From positions 879,501 to 943,500 of the forward strand of contig NZ_CP009283.1 in NCBI RefSeq assembly GCF_000758625.1: DNA of 64,000 nucleotides. The letters are read 5' to 3'. This stretch comes from Paenibacillus sp. FSL R7-0273. GTDB lineage: Bacteria; Bacillota; Bacilli; Paenibacillales; Paenibacillaceae. Under the pieces are notes generated by a model, which made no database searches, was not told the DNA's origin, and worked only from the letters and a program-made list of their open reading frames with translations. Of this stretch, positions 54,460 to 62,410 are shown in pieces. Each line of letters begins with the position of its first letter. Positions within the stretch are counted from its first letter, which is position 1. Both the position numbers and the translations under genes were made by a program.

Positions 54460-54709
54460 GGAACAAAAGCAGCGTATGACGTGCTTTAATCCAAGGATAT
54501 CCTGCATACTCCACTTGGCCCATGGAGGTTCACCCTCCCAGATCTCTACGGGTCTATGCCCTCACATTCCTTCGTTACACCTGTCCATGGCGTGGAGACC
54601 GATAGCGTTTAGTTAACGGGTCAAGGCCCTTCCGGACACACACACTCGGTTCTCTTATACATGCAATGTTGTAGAATCCTGCGAACAAGTCAATTCTCGT
54701 GGTTCCAAT
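54460..54709 (-). ncRNA. Candidate bridge/seek RNA region of the IS110-type element
   Basis: Downstream of the transposase stop lie about 250 non-coding bases with several potential stems, for example CTCCA-9 nt-TGGAG (54505-54523), GAGGTTCACCCTC (54525-54537) and the AGGATATCCT palindrome (54493-54502). IS1111-group members carry a guide RNA in the 3' non-coding end, while IS110-group members carry it in the 5' end. The long 3' segment and short 5' leader favour the first arrangement. Exact RNA ends and loops are not determined. Confidence 0.4.
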
Positions 54710-55987
54710 TTATGCGGCAACTGGGGCTGCAGATGCACTTTGGTATGATTCCCCTCGCTGGACCATACCGATCAGGATACGAGCCAGCTTGCCAATCAGT
54801 TTAAAAAGCGACGCCTGCTTCTTCATGCCCCGTTCCTGGTTGTGCGTATGCCACCGCTTAAAATCCGGGTTTTGCCGCACCAGATTCAGCATTCCCCAGT
54901 AGAAGTGCTTGCGGAGCATGCTGTCCCCCCGCTTGGAGAGCTTGATTTGCCCTTTGAACTTACCGGAGGTACACTCAGCCAGATTCAAACCGGCTCGTCG
55001 TAACAATTGCCTGCCGTGCGCATACAGGCGCAGGTCGCCCGCTGAGGCTAGAATGGCTGCCAGCGTCATCGTGCCAAGACCCGGGATACTTCGTAATTGC
55101 TCAGCCAAAGGAATTTCTTGCAGGATCCGCCCGAGGGCCTCCTCTATTTCACCGAGCATGACGGTTACCTGCTTGTAGGTTTGAATCAGGCGGTAGAGGT
55201 CTTGCCGTGCTTCTTCCGTTGCTCTCGTATCCCCAATACTGCGCGCTGCTGCTGCAAGTAACGCGCCTGCTTTCGCTCTGCCACTGACGCCGGAGGCCCG
55301 TTTCATCCCTTGCTTGCGCCAAAGTTTAATCACCTCATCCACACTCAGTCTCTTTAGATCACATGGCAAAGGACAAGCGTGGAGCGATGCTAGCGAACGA
55401 AGCACTGTCCAGTCCGGAAAGACTTGGCGGAATTCGGGGAAATAAAGGTCGATCCAGCGGACGATTCGATTGCCCAAGCTTATCGATTGCTTTACCCAGT
55501 ACTCTCTGTCACTCATGAGTGTCTTTAGACGCTCAAAAGTGGCTTCCTGAGTCACATAGTCTGTGTAGTAGCCGCGACTGACCACGTCTGCAATGACAAG
55601 CGCATCCTTGGGGTCATTCTTGGATGGGCTATTGTCCCGGTTTTCCTTATTACGGTGGGTGGTCACCGGGTTCACCAACACCACCTCAATCCCTTGTTGA
55701 AGCAGCCAATTGGCAAGGTTAAACCAGTAATGCCCCGTAGGTTCAAGTCCAATAAGAAGGGATGTTAGCCGGTGCTTGCTCTGGGCTTCTTTTACCCAAC
55801 GCAAAAGCTTCTCAAAGCCTTCTAGCGTATTGGGAAAAGACAGATGGCGGGGAGTAAGCGAACGCCCGCGAAAATCGGTCATCTGCGCGGCGTGCATATC
55901 CTTAGCAATGTCGATCCCAACCACTACATGCTGCACCGTAATTCGCTCAATACGTTGATTCGTTGTTTCGTTTCGGTTAAACTTCAT
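54710..55987 (-). CDS. IS110-family transposase (DEDD and Tnp_20 domains)
   Basis: The 425-aa protein has the RuvC-like DEDD residues in VVGIDIAKDMHA, LIGLEPTGHYW and NDPKDALVIADV, then a coiled middle region and a C-terminal Tnp_20 domain with IPGLGTMTLAAILASAGDLR and AECTSGKFKG, where the Ser is the likely covalent nucleophile. AGGAGG 8 nt before ATG 55987 is buried in a hairpin. It is complete and shows no frameshift. Confidence 0.93.
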   Translation of the reverse strand: MKFNRNETTNQRIERITVQHVVVGIDIAKDMHAAQMTDFRGRSLTPRHLSFPNTLEGFEKLLRWVKEAQSKHRLTSLLIGLEPTGHYWFNLANWLLQQGIEVVLVNPVTTHRNKENRDNSPSKNDPKDALVIADVVSRGYYTDYVTQEATFERLKTLMSDREYWVKQSISLGNRIVRWIDLYFPEFRQVFPDWTVLRSLASLHACPLPCDLKRLSVDEVIKLWRKQGMKRASGVSGRAKAGALLAAAARSIGDTRATEEARQDLYRLIQTYKQVTVMLGEIEEALGRILQEIPLAEQLRSIPGLGTMTLAAILASAGDLRLYAHGRQLLRRAGLNLAECTSGKFKGQIKLSKRGDSMLRKHFYWGMLNLVRQNPDFKRWHTHNQERGMKKQASLFKLIGKLARILIGMVQRGESYQSASAAPVAA

Positions 55988-55991
55988 AGTA

Positions 55992-56051
55992 AGCGCCTCC
56001 TGATGAGTTTTTGGGCTTCCGACCCCTTATACTCTCATCATACGAGGCGCT
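55992..56051 (-). promoter_or_regulatory. Hairpin hiding the transposase ribosome-binding site
   Basis: In the minus-strand transcript AGCGCCTC-GTA-TGATGAG pairs with CTCATCA-G-GAGGCGCT around a loop of about 26 nt. The AGGAGG site (55996-56001) is in the 3' arm, so the start of a transcript entering from outside the element would be masked. Such control against read-through expression is known in several IS families. Confidence 0.6.
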
Positions 56052-56174
56052 CTTGTTTTTGTCTAAGCCAATAACTTAGCGAATACAGGAATGTTTAGCT
56101 AACGCAAATACCGGCATTTCGAACAATAAGGTCGTCTCAGTCCGTTAGAGCTGCGCGGATTGATCTTCGGCAAC

Positions 56175-56222
56175 AAAAGGGCATCCTAACAGCCATATCC
56201 CGGCTGTTAGGATGCCCTTTTC
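56175..56222. terminator. Strong bidirectional terminator after the IF-3-like gene
   Basis: AAAGGGCATCCTAACAGCC and GGCTGTTAGGATGCCCTTT form a 19-bp stem with a 7-nt loop, flanked by A and T runs. Confidence 0.9.
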
Positions 56223-56236
56223 ACTTGCCCCGTTGC

Positions 56237-56764
56237 TCAGCGCGGATTCAGCTGCACCTTTGAGCCTTTGCCGCCGCTCTGGACACCGGTGTCCTTGACT
56301 CCGGCATCCTTCAGATCGGCGACCAGCCGCTCGATAACGGTCTTGGCTGCGGCCGCTTCTTTGGCGCCGGAGGCCTGGACATTCAGCAGCACCGGCTTGC
56401 CGGAGCGCAGATGCTTGTCCGCCTGGCGCAGCTTCGTGTCGTAATCATGCTCCTCGATGTGGGCAGTGAAGCGCAGCTCCTTCACCTTGACCTTGTCTTT
56501 GCCGCCGCTCCGCCCGGCGGTCTGGCTGGAGCCGGTCTTACGTGCGGATGCTGCTTCCTTCTGGGCCGAAGCCTTTGCTTTGCCCTTGGGCATCAGGGTG
56601 CAGGGCGGCGGGCTGCTCATCAGTGAGGTGCAGACCAGATCCGCCCCTTGTGACCGGGCCATCGCCAGCGCTTCCTCCCTGGAGACAATGCCCAGCTTCT
56701 CGCCCCGGAGACCGGTAAGTACAACCTCGGACGCCCGTATTTGTTCGTTCATGAATACTGCCAT
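56237..56764 (-). CDS. Divergent translation initiation factor IF-3 paralogue
   Basis: AGGAGG lies 10 nt before the ATG. The 175-aa protein keeps the IF-3 frame: NEQIRASEVVLTGLRGEKLG (N-domain start), a Lys/Ala linker, then VKELRFTAHIEEHDYDTKLR and ADKHLRSGKPVLL (C-domain). It differs at hallmark sites: the DYGKF-type linker motif is PKGKAKAS, and the RFRGRE strand is NVQASGAKE. A Gly/Ser/Lys insert (about 75-90) lengthens the linker. It is not in an infC-rpmI-rplT operon, so it is a second, degenerate copy. It probably binds the small ribosomal subunit or RNA, with altered activity. Confidence 0.8.
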   Translation of the reverse strand: MAVFMNEQIRASEVVLTGLRGEKLGIVSREEALAMARSQGADLVCTSLMSSPPPCTLMPKGKAKASAQKEAASARKTGSSQTAGRSGGKDKVKVKELRFTAHIEEHDYDTKLRQADKHLRSGKPVLLNVQASGAKEAAAAKTVIERLVADLKDAGVKDTGVQSGGKGSKVQLNPR

Positions 56765-56876
56765 TGATCGTTAACCTCCTGCAAACATGGATACTGTTAT
56801 CATAACGGGAAGTGGCCTGCCAGTTCAATCAGCAGAATGGAGCCCCGCATGAAATCCCCGCCCAAACTCCCGGGAG

Positions 56877-56907
56877 AACAAAAAGAACCCGGCAGTCTCT
56901 GCCGGGT
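56877..56907 (-). terminator. Terminator-like structure in the leader of the IF-3-like gene
   Basis: On the minus strand ACCCGGCAG-AGA-CTGCCGGGT is followed by TCTTTTTGTT, a standard intrinsic terminator. It lies about 115 nt upstream of the IF-3-like start and no minus-strand gene lies between it and 61 kb, so it may be a transcription attenuator in that gene's leader. A direct repeat AAATCCGTTG (56918 and 56935) lies just upstream of it. Confidence 0.5.
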
Positions 56908-57096
56908 CCACGTATATAAATCCGTTGCATGATAAAATCCGTTGTGATATAGTTAAACAGCGTCACTATTTTCATTTAAATTAAGACATAAGTATAACAT
57001 CTTATTTACACCTTAATCTTACCATAGGCTTTGCAGCTTTGTCAAACCCGATTTTTGCAGAAGGCAGACCAGATTAATAGAGGAGCGTGTCAGCGG

Positions 57097-59532
57097 ATGA
57101 TTCATGCGGAGGAATGGCAGCGGGAGCAGGAGCGGCTGGATTTGGTAACGGAGGAGCTGCAGACAGCCATTGCCGGAATTGAACCGGAAGTGTCCGGACT
57201 GCGGGAGCAGGTAACGGAGATCCGTAAGCGGTTCTGGGAGGAAGTGACCGTTAATACCAGCACTGACGAGGATTTTGAAGAGACCTTTTACAGCATCAAG
57301 CAGCAGGAGGCGCTGCTGTCCGAGCGGGAGCGCAGCCACCGGGTGCGGATGCAGCGTTACAAGAGCATGAAGCGGCTGCTGCCGTCCCCGTACTTTGGAC
57401 GCATTGATTTTCAGGAAGAGGGACAGGGCAGCAGAGAACAAGTCTACATCGGCGTAGCCTCTTTTGCCACTGAAGACGGTCTGGACTTCCTGGTCTATGA
57501 CTGGCGCACCCCCATTGCCAGCATGTACTATGACCACTCACCCGGCGCTGCTGTCTACGATACACCGGGCGGAGAGATTGCCGGGACGATGACGCTGAAG
57601 CGGCAGTATCAGATCCGCGCTGCCAGGCTCCAGAATGTGTTCGATACAAGCCTGACCATCGGTGATGAGCTGCTGCAGCAGGTGCTCGGCAAAGGTGCCG
57701 ATTCACAGATGAAGAGCATTGTAGCTACAATCCAGAAGGAGCAGAATGCGATTATCCGTGATGACAAAAGCCGCATGCTTATTGTCCAGGGGGCGGCCGG
57801 CAGCGGCAAAACCTCCGCAGCGCTGCAGCGGGTAGCCTATCTGCTGTATAAGCACCGCGACCGGATCACGGCAGATCAGATCGTGCTTTTTTCGCCGAAT
57901 CCGATGTTTAACAGCTATGTCTCCACCGTCCTGCCTGAGCTTGGTGAGGAGAACATGCAGCAGACGACCTTTCAGGAATATCTGGAGCACTGGCTTGGGG
58001 CGGAGTTCCGGCTGGAGGACCCGTTCGCGCAGATCGAGTATGCGATGAGTCCGGGGGCGGCACCGGCTTATGAAGCGCGGATGAGCGGGATGACCTATAA
58101 GGCTTCCGGTGATTTTTTGCAGGCACTCCGGAGCTACGCGCTGTGGCTGGGACAGGAGGGCATGTTGTTCCGCAGCATCCGCTTCCGGGACCGTGAGCTG
58201 ATTACGGCTGCACAGATGAAATTGCAGTTCTACAGCTACGCTCCTACTATACGTCTGGCTAACCGGATTACCCTGCTGCGGGATTGGCTGCTGCGGGAGC
58301 TGGCGGCGCTCGAAGTCAAGGAGCTGGAGGCAGACTGGGCCCGGGATGAGCTGGATTATCTCGATACCGAGCAATATGCCGAAGCCTACAGCACCTTGCT
58401 CAAAAAAGTGCAGCGGCAGTCGGCAGTCTTCGATTTCGCTGAACAATACGAGGAGCTCTACGGGGAGCTGCGCGGACAAGAGCAGGGTGAAGAGAATGTA
58501 TTCGACTACGCCGAACAGGAGGAAGAGCTGCTGCTGCGGCTGATTGTAAAGGAGAGCTTCAAGCCGCTGCGACGGGAGGCCAGACGCCTGAAATTTATAG
58601 ATGTAACCGGACTTTACAGCCAGCTGTTTGCGGAGGATGCGGAGGCTTACCGGCAAATGACGGGGACTGCAGCTGTACCGGAGCTGTGGGTGGACATTTG
58701 CGCGCAGACGAAGGAGAAGCTGGAGCGGTTTGAGCTTTTCTATGAGGATGCAACCCCGTTACTGTACCTGAAGGAGCTCATTGAAGGCACCCGGACGAAT
58801 ACAATTGTCAGACATCTCTTTATAGATGAAGGCCAGGATTACTCGCCGTTTCAGTATGCTTTTCTGAAGCAGCTGTTTCCAAGGGCGCGGATGACTGTGC
58901 TTGGTGACTTCGGGCAGGCGATTTTTCCGCAGGCGACGAATCTGGCCGAAGCAGGTCCGTCTCTGACAGGGCTATATGGCAAAGAAGAAACCGCGCTGAT
59001 AACGCTTGTCCGCAGCTACCGCTCCACCCGCCAGATTGTGGAGTTTACGAAATCGCTGCTGCCGGAGGCAGGGATCATCCCGTTTGAGCGGGAGGGCAGG
59101 AAGCCATGTCTTACCCGTACCGGCAGCGGCGGAGACCGGGCGGGGCGGATGATGCAGGATATTGCTGCGCTCAAGGCGGAAGGCCTTGATTCCATCGCAG
59201 TCATTACCAAAACAGCCGACGAAAGCCGTGAAGCCTATGAGGCGCTCCTTTCACATGGCGTTGAAGGCCTGCGGCTGATTACGAAGGATACACTCACTTT
59301 TGAAAAAGGAATCCTGGTCCTTCCCGCCTACCTCGCCAAAGGTGTCGAATTCGACGCCGTGCTGATCTATGATGCTTCTGCGCAGACGTACCGGCGGGAG
59401 AGTGAGCGGAAGCTTTTTTATACAGCATGTACGCGTGCGATGCATCAATTGATGCTCTATTCGTCCGGGGACTGGACACCTTTTATTAAGGGGATCGATC
59501 AATCCTTATATGACTCGGTGACTCTTGATTAA
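57097..59532 (+). CDS. helD: HelD-like superfamily 1 helicase (RNA polymerase recycling factor)
   Basis: ATG 57097 follows AGGAG by 11 nt and begins the usual coiled N-terminal arm (EEWQREQERLDLVTEELQTA). The 811-aa protein has Walker A VQGAAGSGKTSAALQR (about 227-242), Walker B HLFIDEGQDYS, motif LGDFGQAIFP and VRSYRSTRQIVEF, and a C-terminal motif VEFDAVLIYDAS / FYTACTRAMHQL. HelD proteins bind RNA polymerase through two arms and release stalled complexes. It is divergent from the IF-3 paralogue. No rifampicin-associated promoter element was recognised. Confidence 0.93.
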   Translation: MIHAEEWQREQERLDLVTEELQTAIAGIEPEVSGLREQVTEIRKRFWEEVTVNTSTDEDFEETFYSIKQQEALLSERERSHRVRMQRYKSMKRLLPSPYFGRIDFQEEGQGSREQVYIGVASFATEDGLDFLVYDWRTPIASMYYDHSPGAAVYDTPGGEIAGTMTLKRQYQIRAARLQNVFDTSLTIGDELLQQVLGKGADSQMKSIVATIQKEQNAIIRDDKSRMLIVQGAAGSGKTSAALQRVAYLLYKHRDRITADQIVLFSPNPMFNSYVSTVLPELGEENMQQTTFQEYLEHWLGAEFRLEDPFAQIEYAMSPGAAPAYEARMSGMTYKASGDFLQALRSYALWLGQEGMLFRSIRFRDRELITAAQMKLQFYSYAPTIRLANRITLLRDWLLRELAALEVKELEADWARDELDYLDTEQYAEAYSTLLKKVQRQSAVFDFAEQYEELYGELRGQEQGEENVFDYAEQEEELLLRLIVKESFKPLRREARRLKFIDVTGLYSQLFAEDAEAYRQMTGTAAVPELWVDICAQTKEKLERFELFYEDATPLLYLKELIEGTRTNTIVRHLFIDEGQDYSPFQYAFLKQLFPRARMTVLGDFGQAIFPQATNLAEAGPSLTGLYGKEETALITLVRSYRSTRQIVEFTKSLLPEAGIIPFEREGRKPCLTRTGSGGDRAGRMMQDIAALKAEGLDSIAVITKTADESREAYEALLSHGVEGLRLITKDTLTFEKGILVLPAYLAKGVEFDAVLIYDASAQTYRRESERKLFYTACTRAMHQLMLYSSGDWTPFIKGIDQSLYDSVTLD

Positions 59533-59654
59533 GAAGCATCTGATTGTTATAAACAGCGGGTAAACTCGGTTAAAATCAAACTCTACATTGGCACATGCCG
59601 GCGAACCGGATTATGCTTAGCTCATATTGCCTGAAAGAAACGGGAGGAATGGCT

Positions 59655-60233
59655 ATGATTGAGGCTTTAGCCGTAATGCGTCTGGAAACGGAGCGGCTGA
59701 TTATCCGCCCATATATCCAAAGCGATCTGCAGGAATCGTTTGAGCTGATGCAGGACCCGGAAGTGCTTACGTATATGCATATGGATGTCTTTTCCGCTGA
59801 GGAGTATCAGGGGGTTTTTGACTGGCTGATCAGCAGCTACGATATACCGTTTGATGAAGCCTTTAAATATTCGTTCGCCATCCGGGAAAAAAAGTCCGGT
59901 GCATTCATCGGCTGGTGCGGTGCAGGCACACTCGACTTCTGTCCGCCTGACAAAGAGCTGTACTATCTGATCGGACGGCAGTACTGGGGCCGGGGGTATG
60001 CTGCTGAAGCGGCTTCGGCCTTGGCGGAATATAGCTTTGGGGTAATCGGGCTGGACCGGTTATACGCCAAAGCCGACCCGCGAAATACAGCTTCAGCTAA
60101 GGTGCTTGGCCGGCTCGGCTTCACATTGGACCGTGTGCTCGAAGGCCTGACCGGAGATTACGCGGACTGTAACGGAGAAGAGATGTATGTGCTGTCCAGA
60201 AAACATTGGATTAGGGGTGTGCATCAACAATGA
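59655..60233 (+). CDS. GNAT acetyltransferase (RimJ/RimL type)
   Basis: ATG 59655 lies 7 nt after GGGAGG; the ATG at 59649 is too close. The 192-aa protein starts IEALAVMRLETERLIIRPYI and contains YYLIGRQYWGRGYAAEAASA (acetyl-CoA binding, Q/RxxGxG/A) and LYAKADPRNTASAKVLGRLG. This is the pattern of ribosomal-protein or small-molecule N-acetyltransferases. Its TGA overlaps the ATG of the kinase-like gene by 4 nt, so the two are translationally coupled. Confidence 0.9.
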   Translation: MIEALAVMRLETERLIIRPYIQSDLQESFELMQDPEVLTYMHMDVFSAEEYQGVFDWLISSYDIPFDEAFKYSFAIREKKSGAFIGWCGAGTLDFCPPDKELYYLIGRQYWGRGYAAEAASALAEYSFGVIGLDRLYAKADPRNTASAKVLGRLGFTLDRVLEGLTGDYADCNGEEMYVLSRKHWIRGVHQQ

Positions 60234-60895
60234 CAACCCGTCCTAAACAGTTAATCATCATCGACGGCATGCCGGGCTCCGGTAAAACAACCTGTGCCTC
60301 CTCCGCTGCAGAGCTGCTGACATCCCGGGGAGTGGCAAACAGATGTATTTTGGAGCTGGAGGAGAATCATCCGCTGTTTATCCGGGGGTATGAATTCACC
60401 TCCCTGGCGGATGAGGATCAGGCGGAGCTGTTCACAATACAGCTTGAGGCTGTGTTCCGGAGATTTGTGGAGGAGCGGCTGGGAAGCGGTGATGAAGTAA
60501 CGGTTATTGAAAGTGTGCTTTTTCAGGACGCCGTCAGCTGCGCTCATCATATGGGAATGGCTCTACCTGAACTGATTAAGCTCACCGCGTCGCTGCAGGA
60601 GATATTGGCTGCGCTGAATCCGGTGCTGATCTATTTTTACCAGCCTGATGTGGAGGCCCAGTGGCGGTTTATCTGCAGTGTGCGCGGCAATGAATGGGGG
60701 CCCGTCTCGCTGCATACGGATGAGGATTTCCGGGAGGCTGCGGCGTTATGGAGCGGCAGTCAGGCGTTCGTCCGGTCGGTAGTGGACGTATGGGATATCC
60801 CGAAGCTGGTTATTGAAAATAAGGATTACCGGTGGGCTGAATACAAGCAACGTGTTGGCGGATTTATTGAGGAGCAGGTTATTAACGTTTACTGA
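60230..60895 (+). CDS. P-loop NTPase / kinase-like protein
   Basis: The 221-aa protein begins with a P-loop (LIIIDGMPGSGKTTCASSAA) and has a possible Walker B/switch segment (EVTVIESVLFQDAV) and a lid-like region with VEAQWRFICSVRGN. It resembles small-molecule or nucleotide kinases, but no substrate-specific motif is clear. It overlaps the GNAT gene, which suggests joint modification (acetylation and phosphorylation) of related substrates, as in some drug-modification pairs; this is only a possibility. Confidence 0.75.
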   Translation: MTTRPKQLIIIDGMPGSGKTTCASSAAELLTSRGVANRCILELEENHPLFIRGYEFTSLADEDQAELFTIQLEAVFRRFVEERLGSGDEVTVIESVLFQDAVSCAHHMGMALPELIKLTASLQEILAALNPVLIYFYQPDVEAQWRFICSVRGNEWGPVSLHTDEDFREAAALWSGSQAFVRSVVDVWDIPKLVIENKDYRWAEYKQRVGGFIEEQVINVY

Positions 60896-60917
60896 GCAGA
60901 AACTCTGTGTAATGATG

Positions 60918-60951
60918 AAACACCCCTGCAGTTATGCTGCAGGGGTGTTTA
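60918..60951. terminator. Bidirectional terminator between kinase-like and thyX genes
   Basis: AAACACCCCTGCA and TGCAGGGGTGTTT form a 13-bp perfect stem with a short loop between convergent genes. Confidence 0.9.
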
Positions 60952-61011
60952 AGTACGTGCTTGCTTGAGGAATCTCCGCAGAGAGAGGATATTTCACAGT
61001 CAGCATAACGG

Positions 61012-61713
61012 TCAGCGTGACAGCAGCTCGTCCACAGTAACCGGGAATAACGTTTTTACCATACTGAGAATGGCTTTGGCATAATCCTGAATTTCCTTCT
61101 GGGCATCATGCTCCAGCCGCTGCTGCAGGAAGTGGGCGGCCGATTGCAGGGACGCCGTCCAGTACCAGCGGACATACAGGCCGTAGGCAGGGAGAAACAG
61201 GCGCGCCTGCTCTGCACAGATGCCGTCCGCGAGGGCGGCTTCGTATTTTTGCATACCCAGCTCGGTGTAATCCATCAGCTCTTTCGTATATTTCTCCCCA
61301 AGCTCCCAGGCAATCAGGCTGCCGCTGCCCTGCTTGGAATTCTCCGGCGCGCTCCGCCATTCTCCGCCCGAAGGCAGATAAAAGGCCGGCTCCTCCGTAA
61401 TATACCTGCGGCTGGACTCATTCCAGGCCTCAAGACTGTCCCCTGTACCCTCGTAATGGGCCGAGCCCACCACATACTTCCACCACTGCCTGGCAACCAT
61501 CAGCGGCGCATAGATTTCAAACTGGATGACAGCGTGCCTGAACGGTGAAGTATGGCCTTCCCGGGCCAGAAACCGGATCAGCCGGATGTCCTTTTCGCTA
61601 AGCTCCTCTGACTGTTTGGCATAGGATACCCGCGCTGCATTCACAACAGTCAGGTCACTGCCCATATGATTTACCAGCCGGACATACCCTTTGTCGAGCA
61701 CATTGATCAACAT
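61012..61713 (-). CDS. thyX: Flavin-dependent thymidylate synthase (variant signature)
   Basis: ATG 61713 starts MLINVLDKGYVRLVNHMGSD; a longer frame to 61782 lacks a ribosome site. The 233-aa protein follows the ThyX pattern: AARVSYAKQSEELSEKDIRL, HTSPFRHAVIQFEIYAPLMV, ARQWWKYVVGSAH and EAWNESSRRYI. The usual RHRX7S signature after QW is replaced by WKYVVGSAHYEGTGDS plus a short insert. It makes dTMP from dUMP with methylene-tetrahydrofolate and FAD. Whether a ThyA is also present lies outside the window. Confidence 0.88.
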   Translation of the reverse strand: MLINVLDKGYVRLVNHMGSDLTVVNAARVSYAKQSEELSEKDIRLIRFLAREGHTSPFRHAVIQFEIYAPLMVARQWWKYVVGSAHYEGTGDSLEAWNESSRRYITEEPAFYLPSGGEWRSAPENSKQGSGSLIAWELGEKYTKELMDYTELGMQKYEAALADGICAEQARLFLPAYGLYVRWYWTASLQSAAHFLQQRLEHDAQKEIQDYAKAILSMVKTLFPVTVDELLSR

Positions 61714-61866
61714 TGTTATAACCCCCACTTGGAAATTAAGCCTCTGCTTTCTATTCAACTGGCAGGAATACTTTTCCTGCATATGCCTTTTTTAGCTTAT
61801 CGGCAGGGAATGACCGTGGTATAATTTTCCTGTGTGTTCGTATTCCGGGGCTGGGGTGATCTAGAT

Positions 61867-62376
61867 ATGCGGCTTAGGCAGATGGCGGTAGCTTTTTTAT
61901 TTAATGAAGCTCAGGATGTGTTATTTCTGCAAAAAAAGAAAGGCAGCCGTTTTCTTGCCGGGCATCTGGTTCCCGTTGGGGGTCACATCGAAGACGGGGA
62001 ATACAGCGACCCCCGGATTGCCTGTTTACGGGAGGTTACTGAGGAAACAGGACTTACCGGGCAGGATATTGGCGGCTTGACGCTCCGTTACATTATTAAC
62101 CGGCTCAAGGCCGGACAGGAGATTCGTATACAGTACATCTTTATGGGCAATGTTGCACCTGGAAGCCGGCTGGTTCCCGGTGAAGAAGGAGAACTGCTGT
62201 GGCTGGAAGCCGGCAGGGCTGGCGGCATGCAGGCCACGGCGTCAACACGCGCGGTGCTGCAGCATTATTTGGAGACAGGAATACATAACAATCACATTTA
62301 TACCGGTACCATGCATTCGCAGCAGGGGGATCCTGCGGTAAGCTGGAGTGTACTGGAGGACTGGGAGGAATATTAA
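61867..62376 (+). CDS. Nudix hydrolase
   Basis: ATG 61867 follows GGGGTGA by about 8 nt. The 169-aa protein begins MRLRQMAVAFLFNEAQDVLF and has the Nudix box GGHIEDGEYSDPRIACLREV with TEETGL following. It is longer than MutT, with a C-terminal extension (SWSVLEDWEEY). Substrate unknown; the divergent thyX could hint at nucleotide metabolism, but this is weak. Confidence 0.88.
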   Translation: MRLRQMAVAFLFNEAQDVLFLQKKKGSRFLAGHLVPVGGHIEDGEYSDPRIACLREVTEETGLTGQDIGGLTLRYIINRLKAGQEIRIQYIFMGNVAPGSRLVPGEEGELLWLEAGRAGGMQATASTRAVLQHYLETGIHNNHIYTGTMHSQQGDPAVSWSVLEDWEEY

Positions 62377-62410
62377 TTGATGAGGACGATGATCCGGAAA
62401 GGGAGTTAAG

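Larger units (their letters stand above)
54450..56060 (-). mobile_element. IS110-superfamily insertion sequence (ends approximate)
   Basis: A DEDD-type transposase gene is flanked by a non-coding 3' segment of about 250 bp and a 5' leader of about 70 bp with a strong hairpin. IS110-type elements have no clear terminal inverted repeats or target duplications, so the exact ends cannot be placed from one copy. The element lies in a gene-poor interval and disrupts no gene that I can see. The transposase is intact, so it may still be active. Confidence 0.75.

Noticed and set aside
54376..54685. TTCGCAGGATT / AATCCTGCGAA as IS terminal inverted repeats
   Set aside because: The right copy lies inside the element, between the transposase stop and the non-coding stems; an 11-bp match is not significant and IS110-type elements usually lack such ends.
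40042..54687. GAATCCTGCGAACA shared by the PBP 3' flank and the IS region
   Set aside because: A 14-bp identity is expected several times by chance in 64 kb.
54607..56105. GTTTAGTTAACG inside the candidate IS RNA resembles GTTTAGCTAACG to the right of the IS, as if guide and target
   Set aside because: A 12-mer with one mismatch in this search space can occur by chance, and the IS boundary is not known well enough.
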